From positions 234,532,733 through 234,596,732 of the forward strand of contig NC_081414.1 in assembly GCF_030272615.1 (NCBI RefSeq): a stretch of 64,000 nt of DNA. The letters run 5' to 3'. The position numbers and the translations under genes were made by a program. The notes below the pieces were generated by a model. The model was not told the origin of the DNA. It did no database searches and was given only the letters and a program-made list of their open reading frames with translations. Shown here one piece after another: positions 1-10,569 of this stretch. Source of the DNA: Cryptomeria japonica (taxonomy: Eukaryota > Streptophyta > Pinopsida > Cupressales > Cupressaceae). Each line of letters opens with the position of its first letter. Position 1 is the first letter of the stretch.

Positions 1-269
1 TTTAACCTCCTTTTCTCCAAAATGACCAGTTTTTATGGCCAAACTCCATGTCGGCTTGCTTTTATTTTTGGGTTACCCATATGCGCAAACAATTAAATCC
101 CAAGTCTTATGTGTCCTATGCAAAAATGATTTATGGGTTATGCTCTACTTGGCTTACTAATTATGCAGTTAAAATTTCACAAGAAATGAAGCCCTCAGTA
201 AAAAATTATGCAAGTTTTTCTATGGAAGCCCAAAGTAATAATATCATGCCTTAGGTTTAACATTGAACC

Positions 270-760
270 ATTGAACCAATTTCAAAAGTTCAAAGTTCGG
301 GTTCAAGTTCAAGATCAAGGAGTTCGCAGGTTCAAAGTTAAAGTCCAAAGTTCAAGTTCAACAGGAGTGGGTTGTATCGCAGCTTTAGTTTTTATGAGTG
401 TAAGGTCTTTGTAATTTTTTGTCATTGAACTTGAACTTTGAACCTTCTTTGGTTCAAGATTCGAGGTTCAAAGGTTCAACACGCAACTAAATATGAAGAC
501 AAAGTGATAAATGAAGCATATGGTGGGCAAAATCTGTAATTTTGAACCTTCTGATTGAACCTCATAGGTTCAAGGTTCAAAGGTTCAACATGCAACTAAT
601 TGTGAAGACAAAGTGATTAATGAAGCATATGGTGGGCAAAGTCTGTAATTTTGAACCTCCTGATTGAACCCCGCAGGTTCAATTTCAAAGGTTCAAATTT
701 AGAGTTTAGAGATTCATCAGATTAAACAAATGCAAGTTTAGAGTGTGTGAGTTCAAAATT
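270..760. repeat. TTCAA/GGTTCAAA-rich low-complexity tract
   Basis: The words gttcaa, ggttcaaag and their complement ttgaac recur many times over about 490 bases, on both strands. The open frames crossing it are simple translations of this repeat. It contains a longer tandem duplication, listed separately. No gene is supported here. Confidence 0.8.
465..682. repeat. 109-bp tandem duplication
   Basis: Two head-to-tail copies of about 109 bases begin with ggttcaaaggttcaaca at 465 and 574. Both contain the same non-simple middle part (gcaactaa, gaagacaaagtga, gaagcatatggtgggcaaa, ctgtaattttgaacc). A handful of substitutions separate them, so the duplication is moderately recent. Confidence 0.85.
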
Positions 761-2067
761 AAGAAAGTTCAATAATCCAATAACATTGGCATGTATATTG
801 TTTGTAGTTTTCAATGCAACCTGTAACCATGAATTTTCGAGTCTTTATTTTTAGATAGAAAAATCAGTCTCTATGTGGGGGGCATAACTATCAATTAAAC
901 CGTTGGATTGTACTAAAATTTTTATATGGTTTAGAAAACCTAGTTTTCTAAATCCTCACCGGAGAGATTGGAAAAATAGTATTGCGTTAAAAATTTATTG
1001 ATCTCTGCATACGGGTCTATTAAAAATTCTAAGAAAAAGTTTATTATGAGAAGCTCATGGTGGGGACTCTTTTGAAATGGAGATCCAGATAATAATTTAT
1101 CCTAGAGATATAAAAAATATGTCCACCTATCAACACATAATTAGATGTGTTTAATTTAAATTTTCTACAAATATTTCTTAGAAAGGAATGGAGGATAAAA
1201 GATTTGAAGCTAAAAAAGAAAGAGTTGTCGGGAAGAAGATAAAAGTTGAAAGATAAAAGAAAAGATTAATTAATAATATTTTCAAGAGTCAATTATTGAT
1301 AACTGAAAGTCTCTTTAAAAAAAGAGGCTATAAATATGTAATGAAAGAAAAGAGCATGGCTTCTTTTTTTTTCTTTTTCTGTTGTAAAAAAAGAGGGGGC
1401 AATGTTGTTTTCTGGACTGCATAGTTTTATTTTTCAGAAGTGTTGAGTCTATGAGCCCACATTTTGGCATTGATGGAATGAAGAAGATTTTGTTGATCTA
1501 TGCATTTGTCTATATTTTCTTTTGATTACAATGAAATTTGTTTCTCTTGTAATTACCTTTCATTGCTTTTTCTGTTACATCAAATTGTGTATATGCATTT
1601 AATTCTAAAGCTTTGATTTCTGAAATAATTTGTATGTTGGAAAGGAATCTGTTGTTAGCTCTTTGCCTGAGTGTTCTGATCCCCCTTGTCCTTTGAGGCA
1701 TGAGAGAGACTTGATCAAAGTCCGGAGCATTTCGATCTATTGGAAAGGGTATTTTTATGGGTGTGGGTAATTAAACTGTTTTTTACTTATCTTCATTCAC
1801 TTCATTATAAATCTGTTTTTCACATCTACTTTCATGGTTATGGGTAGATGTTAGTTTTCCTTTATTACTTTCTGGTTAAAATCATATTCAAAAAATATAC
1901 ATTTTATCCAATGAAGGGAGTTGTACCTTCATATCAAAATTCAGAGAGCACTTGCACTTACGATTGCAAGTGTCTCAACTGTTGGTTCTTTTGTTGTCTT
2001 TCAATTTGGGCATTTATGAGTCATTTTTTAAAGGTATTTAAGAAGGACAAATCTGTTAACCAACACA
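761..2067. other. Non-coding stretch upstream of element D
   Basis: I see no supportable gene. A TATA-like box, ctataaatat, lies at 1328-1337 and is followed by T-rich and purine-rich DNA. This would suit the 5' LTR or leader of element D, but I could not match it to the putative 3' LTR at 5234, so that assignment is unproven. A gag region should precede the protease at 2068 and is not recognisable. Confidence 0.4.
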
Positions 2068-2420
2068 TGGTTAATTGACTCGGGTGCATATTTTCATATT
2101 ACTACCAATAGAAATTAGTTTTCTAGAGATATGAATAATTTAATGAAGGCAAGGTGTACTTGGGTGACTTTTCACATTTAAATAGTGTTGGTCGTGATAA
2201 AGTTAGAATTAGGTTTCCTGATGATAGAGTAAAAAGGATTAGTGGTGTGTTGCATATCCTTGGACTAGCATGAAATTTGTTATCTATGAGAAAACTAATA
2301 GATGTAGTTGTTCAGGTTGTCTTTTCTGATGTAGGGTGCAAAATGGTGAAGGGTGCAATGGTGATTGCTAGAGGTGTCAAATTTGGCACATTGTATAAGC
2401 TGGATGCATAAACTATTGAG
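2068..2420 (+). pseudogene. Element D protease relic
   Basis: The frame opening at the tgg of 2068 reads W-L-I-D-S-G-A, the copia aspartic-protease active site, followed by a histidine-containing stretch and then a stop in the middle of the domain. Downstream a V-x-F-P-D-D-R-V-like and an L-S-M-R-like remnant can be followed to about 2290. The protease would have released Gag, integrase and RT-RNase H from the polyprotein. Gag sequence normally lies just upstream, but only an anonymous open frame (1848-2078) is seen, in which no zinc knuckle can be made out. The active-site triplet is intact but the domain is truncated. Confidence 0.65.
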
Positions 2421-2571
2421 TGTAATAACACTTTTGTGAGTAGTAAATTTGTTGATAATTCGTTGGATGATTTGAGGGTTTCACCTTCAGTAGACGGACA
2501 TAGATTTTGGGTACCTAAGGGTGCCCTTTCTTCAGAAACAAAGCTACCTGCAAAGAAGACTATGTTATAGT

Positions 2572-3330
2572 ACCAGAGGCTTGGCCACATTAGAGAAAAG
2601 GGTCTAAGGACCTTGAAAAATAAAATCTTTGTTGAAGGTTTGAATGATTGTAATTTTGACTTAGATTTTGATAAGAATTGCATTTATGGAAAACAAAACC
2701 ACGTTCAATTTTACTCAAGTTCTCATAAATCTTGTGGTGTTTTTGGATCTTATTCATTCTAATGTATTTGGTCATGTAGATGTTCTTTCCATTGGAAAAT
2801 CCACATATTATGTTTCATTTATTGATGATTTTAGTAGAAGGACATGGTTGAGTTGTAGACTAAAAAGAAAATAAAATGTTTGAGGACTGATAATGGTGGT
2901 ATTTTTTCTCTAATGATTTTGATAGATTTAATAAAGACTGTGGCATTAATAGACAAAAAATAACTATGTATTCTCCATAACATAATGAAGTTATAGAAAT
3001 AATGAATAGGACATTAATAGAGAAGGCTAAGAGTATGTTGAGTGGTGCTAGTGTAGAGCAAAAAAATTGGGCCGAAGTTGTTGCCATTCCTTGCTACCTG
3101 GTTAATAGGTCTCCTACATTAGCCCTTGTTGATAAAATTCCTATAGAGGCATGTTTGGGTCATAAGCCTTCATTGAGACATCTTATATTTTTTGGTTGTG
3201 AGGAATATGCACATGTGCCAAAGGAGAAGGAAACAAAGTTGGAGAACATGGCTGTGAAATGTATCTTTATCAAATACAGTTATGGTGTAAAAGGATTGGG
3301 ACCTTGTTGCACAAAAGGTAATACATAGTA
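2572..3330 (+). pseudogene. Element D GAG-pre-integrase and integrase relic
   Basis: The segment starts with the conserved R-L-G-H-I of the zinc-binding pre-integrase region and continues into the integrase core. The three catalytic acidic positions can be followed: the D of H-V-D-V-L-S near 2778, the D of R-T-D-N-G-G near 2886 and the E of I-E-I-M-N-R-T near 2995. An intact stretch of about 100 codons (3002-3328) covers the part after the catalytic E: W-A-E-V-V, the V-N-R-S-P motif and the K-P-S-L-R-H-L-x-F-F-G-C segment common in copia integrases. The frame shifts several times between 2680 and 3000, and the second cysteine of the zinc site appears to be glycine. Integrase inserts the cDNA into host chromosomes; this copy is dead. 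Confidence 0.8.
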
Positions 3331-3609
3331 GAAGTGTAATTTTTAGAGAAATTAAGTCTCCTATGATTACACTATAACGAGAATAGACCAAATAGGAATA
3401 TCTTATTCAATTTCCTTCTACACCTGAAAGAGTTATTTCAAGACCCCTAGATAGGCAAGAAGTTGAGGGGAGCTAATCTAGCTCTAAATTTTCAAAAGAG
3501 AAGGAAGAACCTCCAATTAAAATTGTTTGAAGGTCTACAAGACATAGACAACCACCTGAAAGGTATTCATCTGATAATTGGTGATGTATTTTTTCTTTGA
3601 ATACTAATA

Positions 3610-4400
3610 TGGATGAACCTACATCTATAGAAGAGGCATTAGGTATGAATAATGCAGAATCCTGGAAGATTGTTATGGAAGAAGAAATGGTTGCTTTGAA
3701 AAATAATGATACATGGGGTCTTGTACCATTGTGTGAAGGATAAAAACATGTTGGTTGCAAATGGGTGTTCAATAAAAAGATTGGTTCAAATGGAGGCATT
3801 GATAAGTACAAAGCAAGGTCTACTCTCGAGTTGAGGGTGTTAGTTATGGTGAGATATTTTCTCATGTTGCAAAAATCACATCCATTATATTTTTGCTTTC
3901 TATTATTGTTTCTTATGATTTAGAGGTTGAGCAAATGGATGTGAAAACTACTTTCCTTCATGGTGATTTGGAGGAGGATATTTGTATGACACACCTAGAG
4001 CACTATGTGGTAAATGGTAAAAGTAACTTGGTTTGTGAATTGAAGAAGTCTTTGTATGACCTCAAATAGAGTCCTATGATGTGGTACCAAAAATTTGATA
4101 CATATGTGTTGAGTTTGGGATTTGAGTGTTCTAAATCAGATTATTGTGTTTATTATAAATTTGATGGTGATCATTTCTTGTAATTACATTATATGTTGAT
4201 GATATGTTATTAATTGGTAAAGGGAAAGGTATGATTTGAGAACTAAAGTCTCAACTTGTTGCTAAATTTGAAATGAAAGATCTTGGTGCAACAAAACACA
4301 TTCTTGGGATAAAGATTAGAAGAAATATAGTGAATAGAAATCTCTAGCTAGGCCAAAGTAAGCATGTGAATTTAGTTTTATAGAGGTTCAACATGCAAGA
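3610..4400 (+). pseudogene. Element D reverse transcriptase relic
   Basis: The N-terminal signature is clear: E-P-T-S-I-E-E-A-L, then a W-x3-M-E-E-E-M run near 3660, N-D-T-W-G-L-V-P near 3705 and G-C-K-W-V-F-N-K-K near 3755. After a frameshift the copia signatures continue: a Q-M-D-V-K-T-like run near 3932, an H-G-D-L-E-E-D-like run near 3960 and a K-S-L-Y-D-L-K near 4050. The catalytic Y-V-D-D lies at 4192-4203, followed by M-L-L-I-G-K. The domain would copy genomic RNA into cDNA in the cytoplasmic particle. At least four frame changes or stops exclude function, although the active-site aspartates themselves survive. Confidence 0.8.
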
Positions 4401-4499
4401 TAGTAGACCACTATGTGCTCCTTTTACACTTGGAACAAAGTTATTGATGTCAAATTGTCCTACATACTGATCAGAGATGGAAGAAATGAGAAAAGTATC

Positions 4500-5150
4500 T
4501 TACTAGAGTGTAGTTGGAAGTTTGATGTATGGTATGGTTTGCACTAGACCATACACTGCCCAAGCGGTGGGAGTTCTTTCTAGATACATGTCTAATTTTG
4601 GTAGAGTTCATTGGGATGTAGTTAAAAGAGTCTTTAGATATTTGAAGGGTACCTTAGAGTATTCTTTGTGTTATCATGGTAATTTGGTATGAGACATGAT
4701 TTCCCTTTATATTCACAATTATGTGGATTCAGACTAGGTAGGTGATATTGATAGAAGAGGATCCACCAATGCTTATGTGTTTACTTTATCTGGTGGTGCA
4801 GGTAGTTGGATGAGTAAGCGACAAGTTTTAGTTGCTTTATCCACTACCGAAGTAGAGTATATAGTAGGTACTCATGCTTGTAAAGAAGCTATTTGGCTTA
4901 AGAGATTGTGTTCAAATATTAAAATAAAATAAGGTGTAATGATGGTTTATCACGACATTCAAAGTGTGATCTACCTAGATAAGAACCCAATATTTTATGC
5001 ATGAACCAAGAACATTGATGTTCAGTCTCATTTTGTCATATATGGTCAAGGATGGAAGGGTGAAGCAGGTTATGGTAGAAACCTTGATGAATGTTGCAAA
5101 TTATTTAACTAAGGCTATGAGCACAAAGAATTTCAGATGATGTTCGAAGT
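4500..5150 (+). pseudogene. Element D RNase H / connection relic
   Basis: The region encodes, with interruptions, the G-S-L-M-Y-G-M-x-C-T-R-P block near 4520, the R-Y-M-S-N-F-G block near 4582, the Y-L-K-G-T block near 4640 and the S-T-T-E-V-E-Y tail near 4840. These are hallmarks of the copia RT-RNase H C-terminal half. It ends shortly before a purine-rich run and the putative 3' LTR. RNase H degrades the RNA of the RNA-DNA hybrid during cDNA synthesis. Stops are scattered through it. Confidence 0.75.
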
Positions 5151-5233
5151 CTATGGGCTTGATGGCCTATAGCAATTAATTTATAGTGTAGATAATCGTT
5201 TTGCTCTTGCAAGGTGTTTGAAAAGTGAGAGAA

Positions 5234-5729
5234 TGTTAGAAATATGGTGTCTCAACCTTGCACTTACATAAAGTCATTATTTATAGTAAGTTTTCATTCG
5301 CGTATGATTTGGTCTGAAATTTCCCCAAAAGCTTTGAATTAGCTAGATAATTATGCTGATAAATTTTCAATGCAAGATCATGTCTAGATTTGAAGATTTC
5401 AAGTTTTCATTTTTGAAAGTTTTGAAGTCAATTTTGAGGGATTTAGAGGCTTAGAAAAAGCCTAAAATTTTTTGTAACTAACATAGCCAGTTATAAATTG
5501 ATAAAAAACATTGTATGCTTTCTGGTGTTCCAAACGCTTTGTCAATTAGACACCCAAGTTCAAAATTTCTGGCCTCCAGAAGTTGGGTCTCCAAAAATAA
5601 GAAATATAAAAATGTGTTGGACACGTAAATGAGCTATAAAAGGGAGGTACATGTGTGATGTGTTTTTTGATACATCATAGGGTGTCTACGATTAGAGATA
5701 AGATGAGTTCCACTTTATTGGGTTGTTTC
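5234..5729 (+). repeat. Element D 3' LTR fragment (putative)
   Basis: The purine-rich run aaaagtgagagaa (5221-5233) is followed by TGTTAGAAATATGG, a typical PPT/LTR-start arrangement. A TATA-like ctataaaaggg lies near 5636. The segment stops where R1 starts (TGTAATGCC at 5730). No second LTR copy was found for comparison, so this rests on position and termini only. Confidence 0.45.
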
Positions 5730-7680
5730 TGTAATGCCCCCGCTCGGGAGCTCAAAAAATAAACAATTAATAACACAATTTACATGGCAAATAGTTTTTT
5801 TTCTAATTTAAATTTCTAACTTAACAGATAATTGTCTATTCTATGTTCATTTAAAAACACCAAAATAAATATTCCTATGATAAGCATATATTAATAGTAA
5901 GAACACATGTAAAACACATAAACTCATAAACATGCAAAACATGCATTAATACACATATATTTCTACAATCCCTTTTCTTTTGGAATGAAATCAACAACTC
6001 TTGATTAAAAATACAATTATACAAATTAGATGTCTTTTACATTGTACAGGAAGATACATTAAAAATTACATCATAAGGGTAGATCATCTCATAACCAAGA
6101 TGTGAAGACTTTGAAACATATGGAATGGGTCCACTTAACCACTCACATGTAAGTCCTCTAAACTATTCCCAATGGGTAGAAAAATCATCACCACCCAACC
6201 ATGTGGAACCCGTAGGCCCACCCCTCATGCTAGGAGATAGACACAAGGCCCCAAACACATACAAACAAGCTAGGGAAGATAAAAAAAACATGCATACTTC
6301 CAAAAGATGAAAGATACCATAACACAAGAAATGAAAGTATAGATAACACACAAAACCATCAAAGGGAATCTAAATAAACTCCTAGAGGGTTTCACATAAG
6401 ACTAACACAATAGGCAACTAGGACACACAAAGGGGAGAGTGTCATCGCATAGCCTTGACATGGGTTACCCTGGTAGTCTCTCTAAACCCCAGCCCCCATT
6501 CAACAACTCATGTCGAACCATACATTCCTTTCATGATGACAAGGTAATGCATGATCTAGCTAGCTCAACATTTCAATAGACAGTCAGGCTTGCTAACTCC
6601 ATGTCTCAATAAATGGCTAGGCCTTCCCATCCTCACCCTCTACCTATATGACCACATGAGGCATGAGTGAAGCACATAATTATCTTGTTAGTGTGTAATC
6701 CAGCCAAAAATTTATTAATGTTATCACTTATTTCGAAACTCACCTATGGATTACCCTGGAAGCCACTTTCGGGCCCCAACCCCCATAGTGAGCCACTCCC
6801 CCTATGTGTACCTAGCTAACCTATCACCTAGGGTTCACGTAGAAATTCAATCCAAAAATAAAAGAACCAACATAGGCTCAAAATCAACATAATTACAAAA
6901 CTAAATTATAACATCATGCAAACCCAAATCTTGCAAACAACAATTAGAACACAATCACATATGACAATTATAATTCAATCAAACCCCAATTCGCCCTAAT
7001 AATCATTTAAAATTAAATTAAATAAATCAAGAGTAGAATGAATGTTGCACCTATACAATAACTCAAGGAAGAATGAATGTGGTTGTGATGATGTATGACT
7101 ATGCTTGTGATGATTAATGTTAGAATGATTTTGGCAGAGTATAGGTATGATTGCTTGATTGTGGTCATTCCACAAAACGGAAGGAAGAATCCTCTTTTAT
7201 AGAGATCATCCTAAAAATGAAGGGTTTATATTAAGAGTTTAAAGGATGAATGGCCATGATCGCATAGATGAAAGAGAATCAATAGGATTTGAGGGAAGGT
7301 AAAGATGAAGGGAAGAGATTAAGAGGTAGGTTGACTTTGGAGAAAACACAAAGTGAATGGAGAGATGGTTGACACTTTTCATAGGCCTATGAATTTAGAT
7401 TATGATCCATGTGAACAAGTTGGAAGGCTGGGATTGAAGAGGAAAAAGGTAATTGAATTAATTGAGTAAATAAAAAATTATTTAATTTAGGAAGGATGGA
7501 TCTAAATAAATAATAAATATTTACTTAAATTAGAAATAAGAGGCTAATGAACTAATTAAATAAATAGAAATATTTATTTAATTAATAGAAGACATTAAGA
7601 TAAGACAAACAAATAAATAATAAAAATTTATTTAATTAAAGGATAATTTCAGGTGTCTATAATTACAACTACATTAAAAG
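5730..7680. repeat. Dispersed repeat R1, copy 1 (LTR-like, begins TGTAATGCC)
   Basis: This segment shares several blocks, in the same order, with 23381-26300. They are the TGTAATGCC start followed soon by aataaac, the block around 'catgtggaac...ggcccaccc...ctaggagat' (6200 and 24548), the block 'ggggagagtgtcatcgcatag' (6433 and 24740) and 'ttatcacttatttcg' (6723 and 25803). There is no coding capacity. A TG start and AT-rich 3' half suggest a long LTR or a non-autonomous element. The right edge is uncertain; sequence with R1 character fades near 7680. Confidence 0.6.
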
Positions 7681-8235
7681 ATTAAAAACAACACTAAAAT
7701 GTAACTAAACATAGACATACAACTGATCATTAGAATGGGGACAAAATAAAAAAACTCCACCAAGCTACAAACACTAGTTATTTGGAAAAAATAACCATTG
7801 GCCTCTTTTTACAAACAATAAGAAGTAAAAACAAAAAAACACCACTCTCCCCACTTTTCAAGCACTTATATGTCACATCAATAACCTTAACTTAAAATGC
7901 CAAAGTGCATGAACAATTGGACATTTGAAGATCTTGAATTTAAAATGCTAAAAAACAATTGTGTTGAAGGATTTGGTTGTTTCTTGAGGGCAAAGGAGTT
8001 GTATTTGGAATGGTTGCCACATAAAAGATAAAGCTATAAATGCTTAATTGTGAGTGTAGATTGTTGGAGGGGCACTAGCGCTGAGGAGAAAGCTCAAGTC
8101 CATGGCCAAATATTTGCTACAATGTAAAATACAATCTTTTCTCTATATTGGGGCCATGTGGAAGCAACAAAGAAATAAGAGATTTGTTGGACCTTTCTTT
8201 GAAAAGTCAAATAAAAGTAGTTGTTGGATCAACCA
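7681..8235. other. Unassigned sequence before element A
   Basis: I see no gene, repeat or RNA signature in these 555 bases. They form the pre-insertion DNA on the left of element A, ending in the target-site copy TGTTG at 8236-8240. Confidence 0.5.
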
Positions 8236-8240
8236 TGTTG

Positions 8241-8612
8241 TGTTGGCATTTAGGGCATTAAGTTGTCATTGATGTCAACTGGTAAGAAAGAAGGAGTGAT
8301 CGACATGATGGCAATTCACATGAGAGTGAGCAGATAGAATGGAAGCTTACCGATAAGACATAAACCAAGATGAAGGTTGTGTGTGTGTTAACATGTTGAG
8401 CAACAAACGGTAGAGAAATAAACAGGTTTGGAGGTTGGCTACATGTTTATGATGAAGAGGAAGAATGTTAAAGTTATCACAAACCACCGAAGGTGAAGAT
8501 GTGTTACCGATATAGTGTGCACTGCCAATTAGCAAAAGAAGGTGGTCTCACCAGTAAAGGCATGTATAGGCATGAGTTTGTTGAATATTCAACAATGAAC
8601 TGACTATGTGTC
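8241..8612 (+). repeat. Element A 5' LTR, truncated
   Basis: It aligns with the first part of the 3' LTR (20182 onward): both start TGTTGGCATTT and share 'gtcattgatgtcaact', 'aagaaagaaggagtga' and the run ending 'gactatgtgtc'. Homology stops at about 8612. The next recognisable sequence is already gag, so the remaining LTR of about 1.2 kb, the PBS and the gag start have been deleted. Confidence 0.85.
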
Positions 8613-8640
8613 AAATTCATGCACTGTGTTTCAGCAAAGA

Positions 8641-9235
8641 AGACTTCGGATAAATTGTAGAGGTTGTTTGAAGGAGATGAAAAATTCAAAGAGCCCAAGA
8701 TGTAAGCACTAAGGGGGCAACTTGAAAGCATCAAGATGAAAGATGATGAAAAGGTTGCAAACTATCTTCACAGATTTGATGAAACTGTGAACACCATCAG
8801 AGGACTTGGTGAAGAGATTGCAGATGAGACTCTTGTCAAGAAGGTACTTAGATCTCTCATGCCCAAGTATGATACTAAGGTGTATGCCATATAAGAAGCC
8901 AAGGACCTAAAGACCTTTACAATGGATGAGTTATTTGGCTCACTGATAGCCTATGAGATGAGAACAACCAGTGACACTTCCTTAAGGAAAGAAGCAACAT
9001 TCAACATCACCAAAAAGGGGAAAGAAGCAGCTAGTCATAAAGAATCCAGTGAAGATTCTAATGCAGAAGTGCCAAACTTTGTCAAGAAGCTCAAAAGAGG
9101 ATCCGATCGGTATAAAGGAAAGCTACCACTTAAATGTATCAACTGTGGGAAGGCCGGACACTTTGCTTCTAATTGTCCTCACAAAGAAACCGGTGGAGAT
9201 GAGTCAAGAGAGTTCTAAAAATCTGCTGGCAAAGA
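8641..9235 (+). pseudogene. Element A gag relic, capsid part with zinc knuckle
   Basis: The frame starting near 8641 reads through three in-frame stops but keeps the copia capsid signature: F-E-G-D-E-K-F-K-E, L-E-S-I-K-M-K-D-D-E, Y-L-H-R-F-D-E-T-V-N and V-L-R-S-L-M-P-K-Y. From 8922 it is open and ends in a complete CCHC knuckle, C-I-N-C-G-K-A-G-H-F-A-S-N-C, at 9134-9175. Gag forms the virus-like particle and the knuckle binds element RNA. The N-terminal part lies in the deletion that also removed the 5' LTR end. Confidence 0.85.
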
Positions 9236-9377
9236 TAGAGAAAGAAATGACTACCAGCAAGGAAGGAGAGGCTACCAGAATCATAACAGTCTATAAACTA
9301 TTGAGGATGATACAACAGATGAAGAAAATGCATTAGAAGATGATTATCATGAGAATGATAGAAAATTCAATCTCTTC

Positions 9378-10563
9378 ATGGTACTTGGTGAACCAATTAA
9401 TAAAGATGAGGAAGAGGAGGATATTGAGGCTGAAGTGGACTTGGAAGGTGAACTTATCAGTGCTCTTGAGGAATTGAGAAAAACAAGAAGAGAATTCAAA
9501 AAGGTCAATCTTGCTACAATAGATGAACAAGATCTCTTGAAGCAATCCCTGGATGAGTCCAGTCAAGTTATATCTAACTTGAAATTGCAGCTAGAAGAAA
9601 CTAAGAGGATATGTGAAGCTACATCCTTTGATCTGATAAAGAAGGAAAATGAGCATCAAGAGTTGGAAGTAGAGATAGTGAAGCTCAGAAAGGAGCTTGA
9701 AGAAAGTAAGGAAGAAATAAAAATAAGGAGCAAATATGAAGGTAGCACCGAGGCCTTAGACAAGATGTTGAGCAAATAGAAGCAATCCAAAGACACTGGT
9801 GGTTTAGGCTTTGAAGTAGGTCAAAGCTCAACCCACAAAGATAAATATGGCAAAGAAATAAAGTTCACTTATTCTTTTGAAGGTGAAGAAAAGAAGACAT
9901 TCACTGTAGGCAAGGATACTGACAAAAAGACATATGCAGATGTTGTTGGAAATCGCCAATCAAATCGGTATACAACAATTAACTGGAGGCCACACTTCTT
10001 ATATCAACATGCAGATCCAAGGAGAAATGCAAGGGTTGATCATGAATATTTTACCAGATTCAATAACATGAAGGGAAGACCCCTAATGAGGCAGTCCCAT
10101 TCAAGAACAAGGCACCCTAACCGATATGTTTCAAACTTTCATGGTTACTGTTACCGGTGTAACAAATTTGGGCATAAAATGTTTGATTGCAGATTAATCA
10201 ATAAGCCCCCTATGAGTTATGAAAGTAGAAATCCATTCAATGCACTATGTGATATGAATGTTGTCTACTATCAGTGCAATAGATATGGTTATAAGAGTTT
10301 TAAATGTAGGAAGAATAAACCGGTACCCCAAAATAATTTTTAGGATGTTCCCTTGTATGGAGATGTAAAATGCTATAACTATCAAGAGTTTGGACACATA
10401 GCAAAGTTGTGTAAAAACTGGAAGATCAAGTGGAAGAAGACAAATCCTGATCAAGAACCGATAACTAAATATGAGCACAATATAGTAGCTGACAAGAAGA
10501 AGGAAACCAAACCGGTATGGGTTGAAAAAGAAAAAGAAAAGGGAGAATCAAGTCTCATAGTAT
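9378..10563 (+). pseudogene. Element A gag C-terminal extension, coiled coil and degenerate knuckles
   Basis: The stretch 9378-9779 encodes an acidic, heptad-rich coiled coil with the recognisable start E-A-E-V-D-L-E-G-E-L. The same motif occurs in element E gag (59077-59616), so the extension is a shared family trait. Further on, a C-Y-R-C-N-K-F-G-H-K-M-F-D-C knuckle near 10150 is intact. A second near 10270 has Cys to Tyr and His to Tyr changes, and a third near 10372 has lost its second Cys. Stops at 9777 and around 10340 split the frame. The extension may act in particle assembly, but that is inference. Confidence 0.75.
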
Positions 10564-10569
10564 AGACTG

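Larger units (their letters stand above)
2068..5729 (+). mobile_element. Element D: decayed Ty1/copia retrotransposon
   Basis: In order on the plus strand are an aspartic protease (W-L-I-D-S-G-A), GAG-pre-integrase (R-L-G-H-I), integrase, reverse transcriptase with Y-V-D-D, and RNase H. Integrase before reverse transcriptase is the copia order. Many stop codons and frameshifts break the frame, so it cannot make a polyprotein. A candidate 3' LTR begins at 5234 after a purine run and is cut at 5730 by repeat R1. No 5' LTR or target duplication was found, so the left edge is a minimum. It is older than elements A and B, judging by the density of lesions. Confidence 0.8.
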
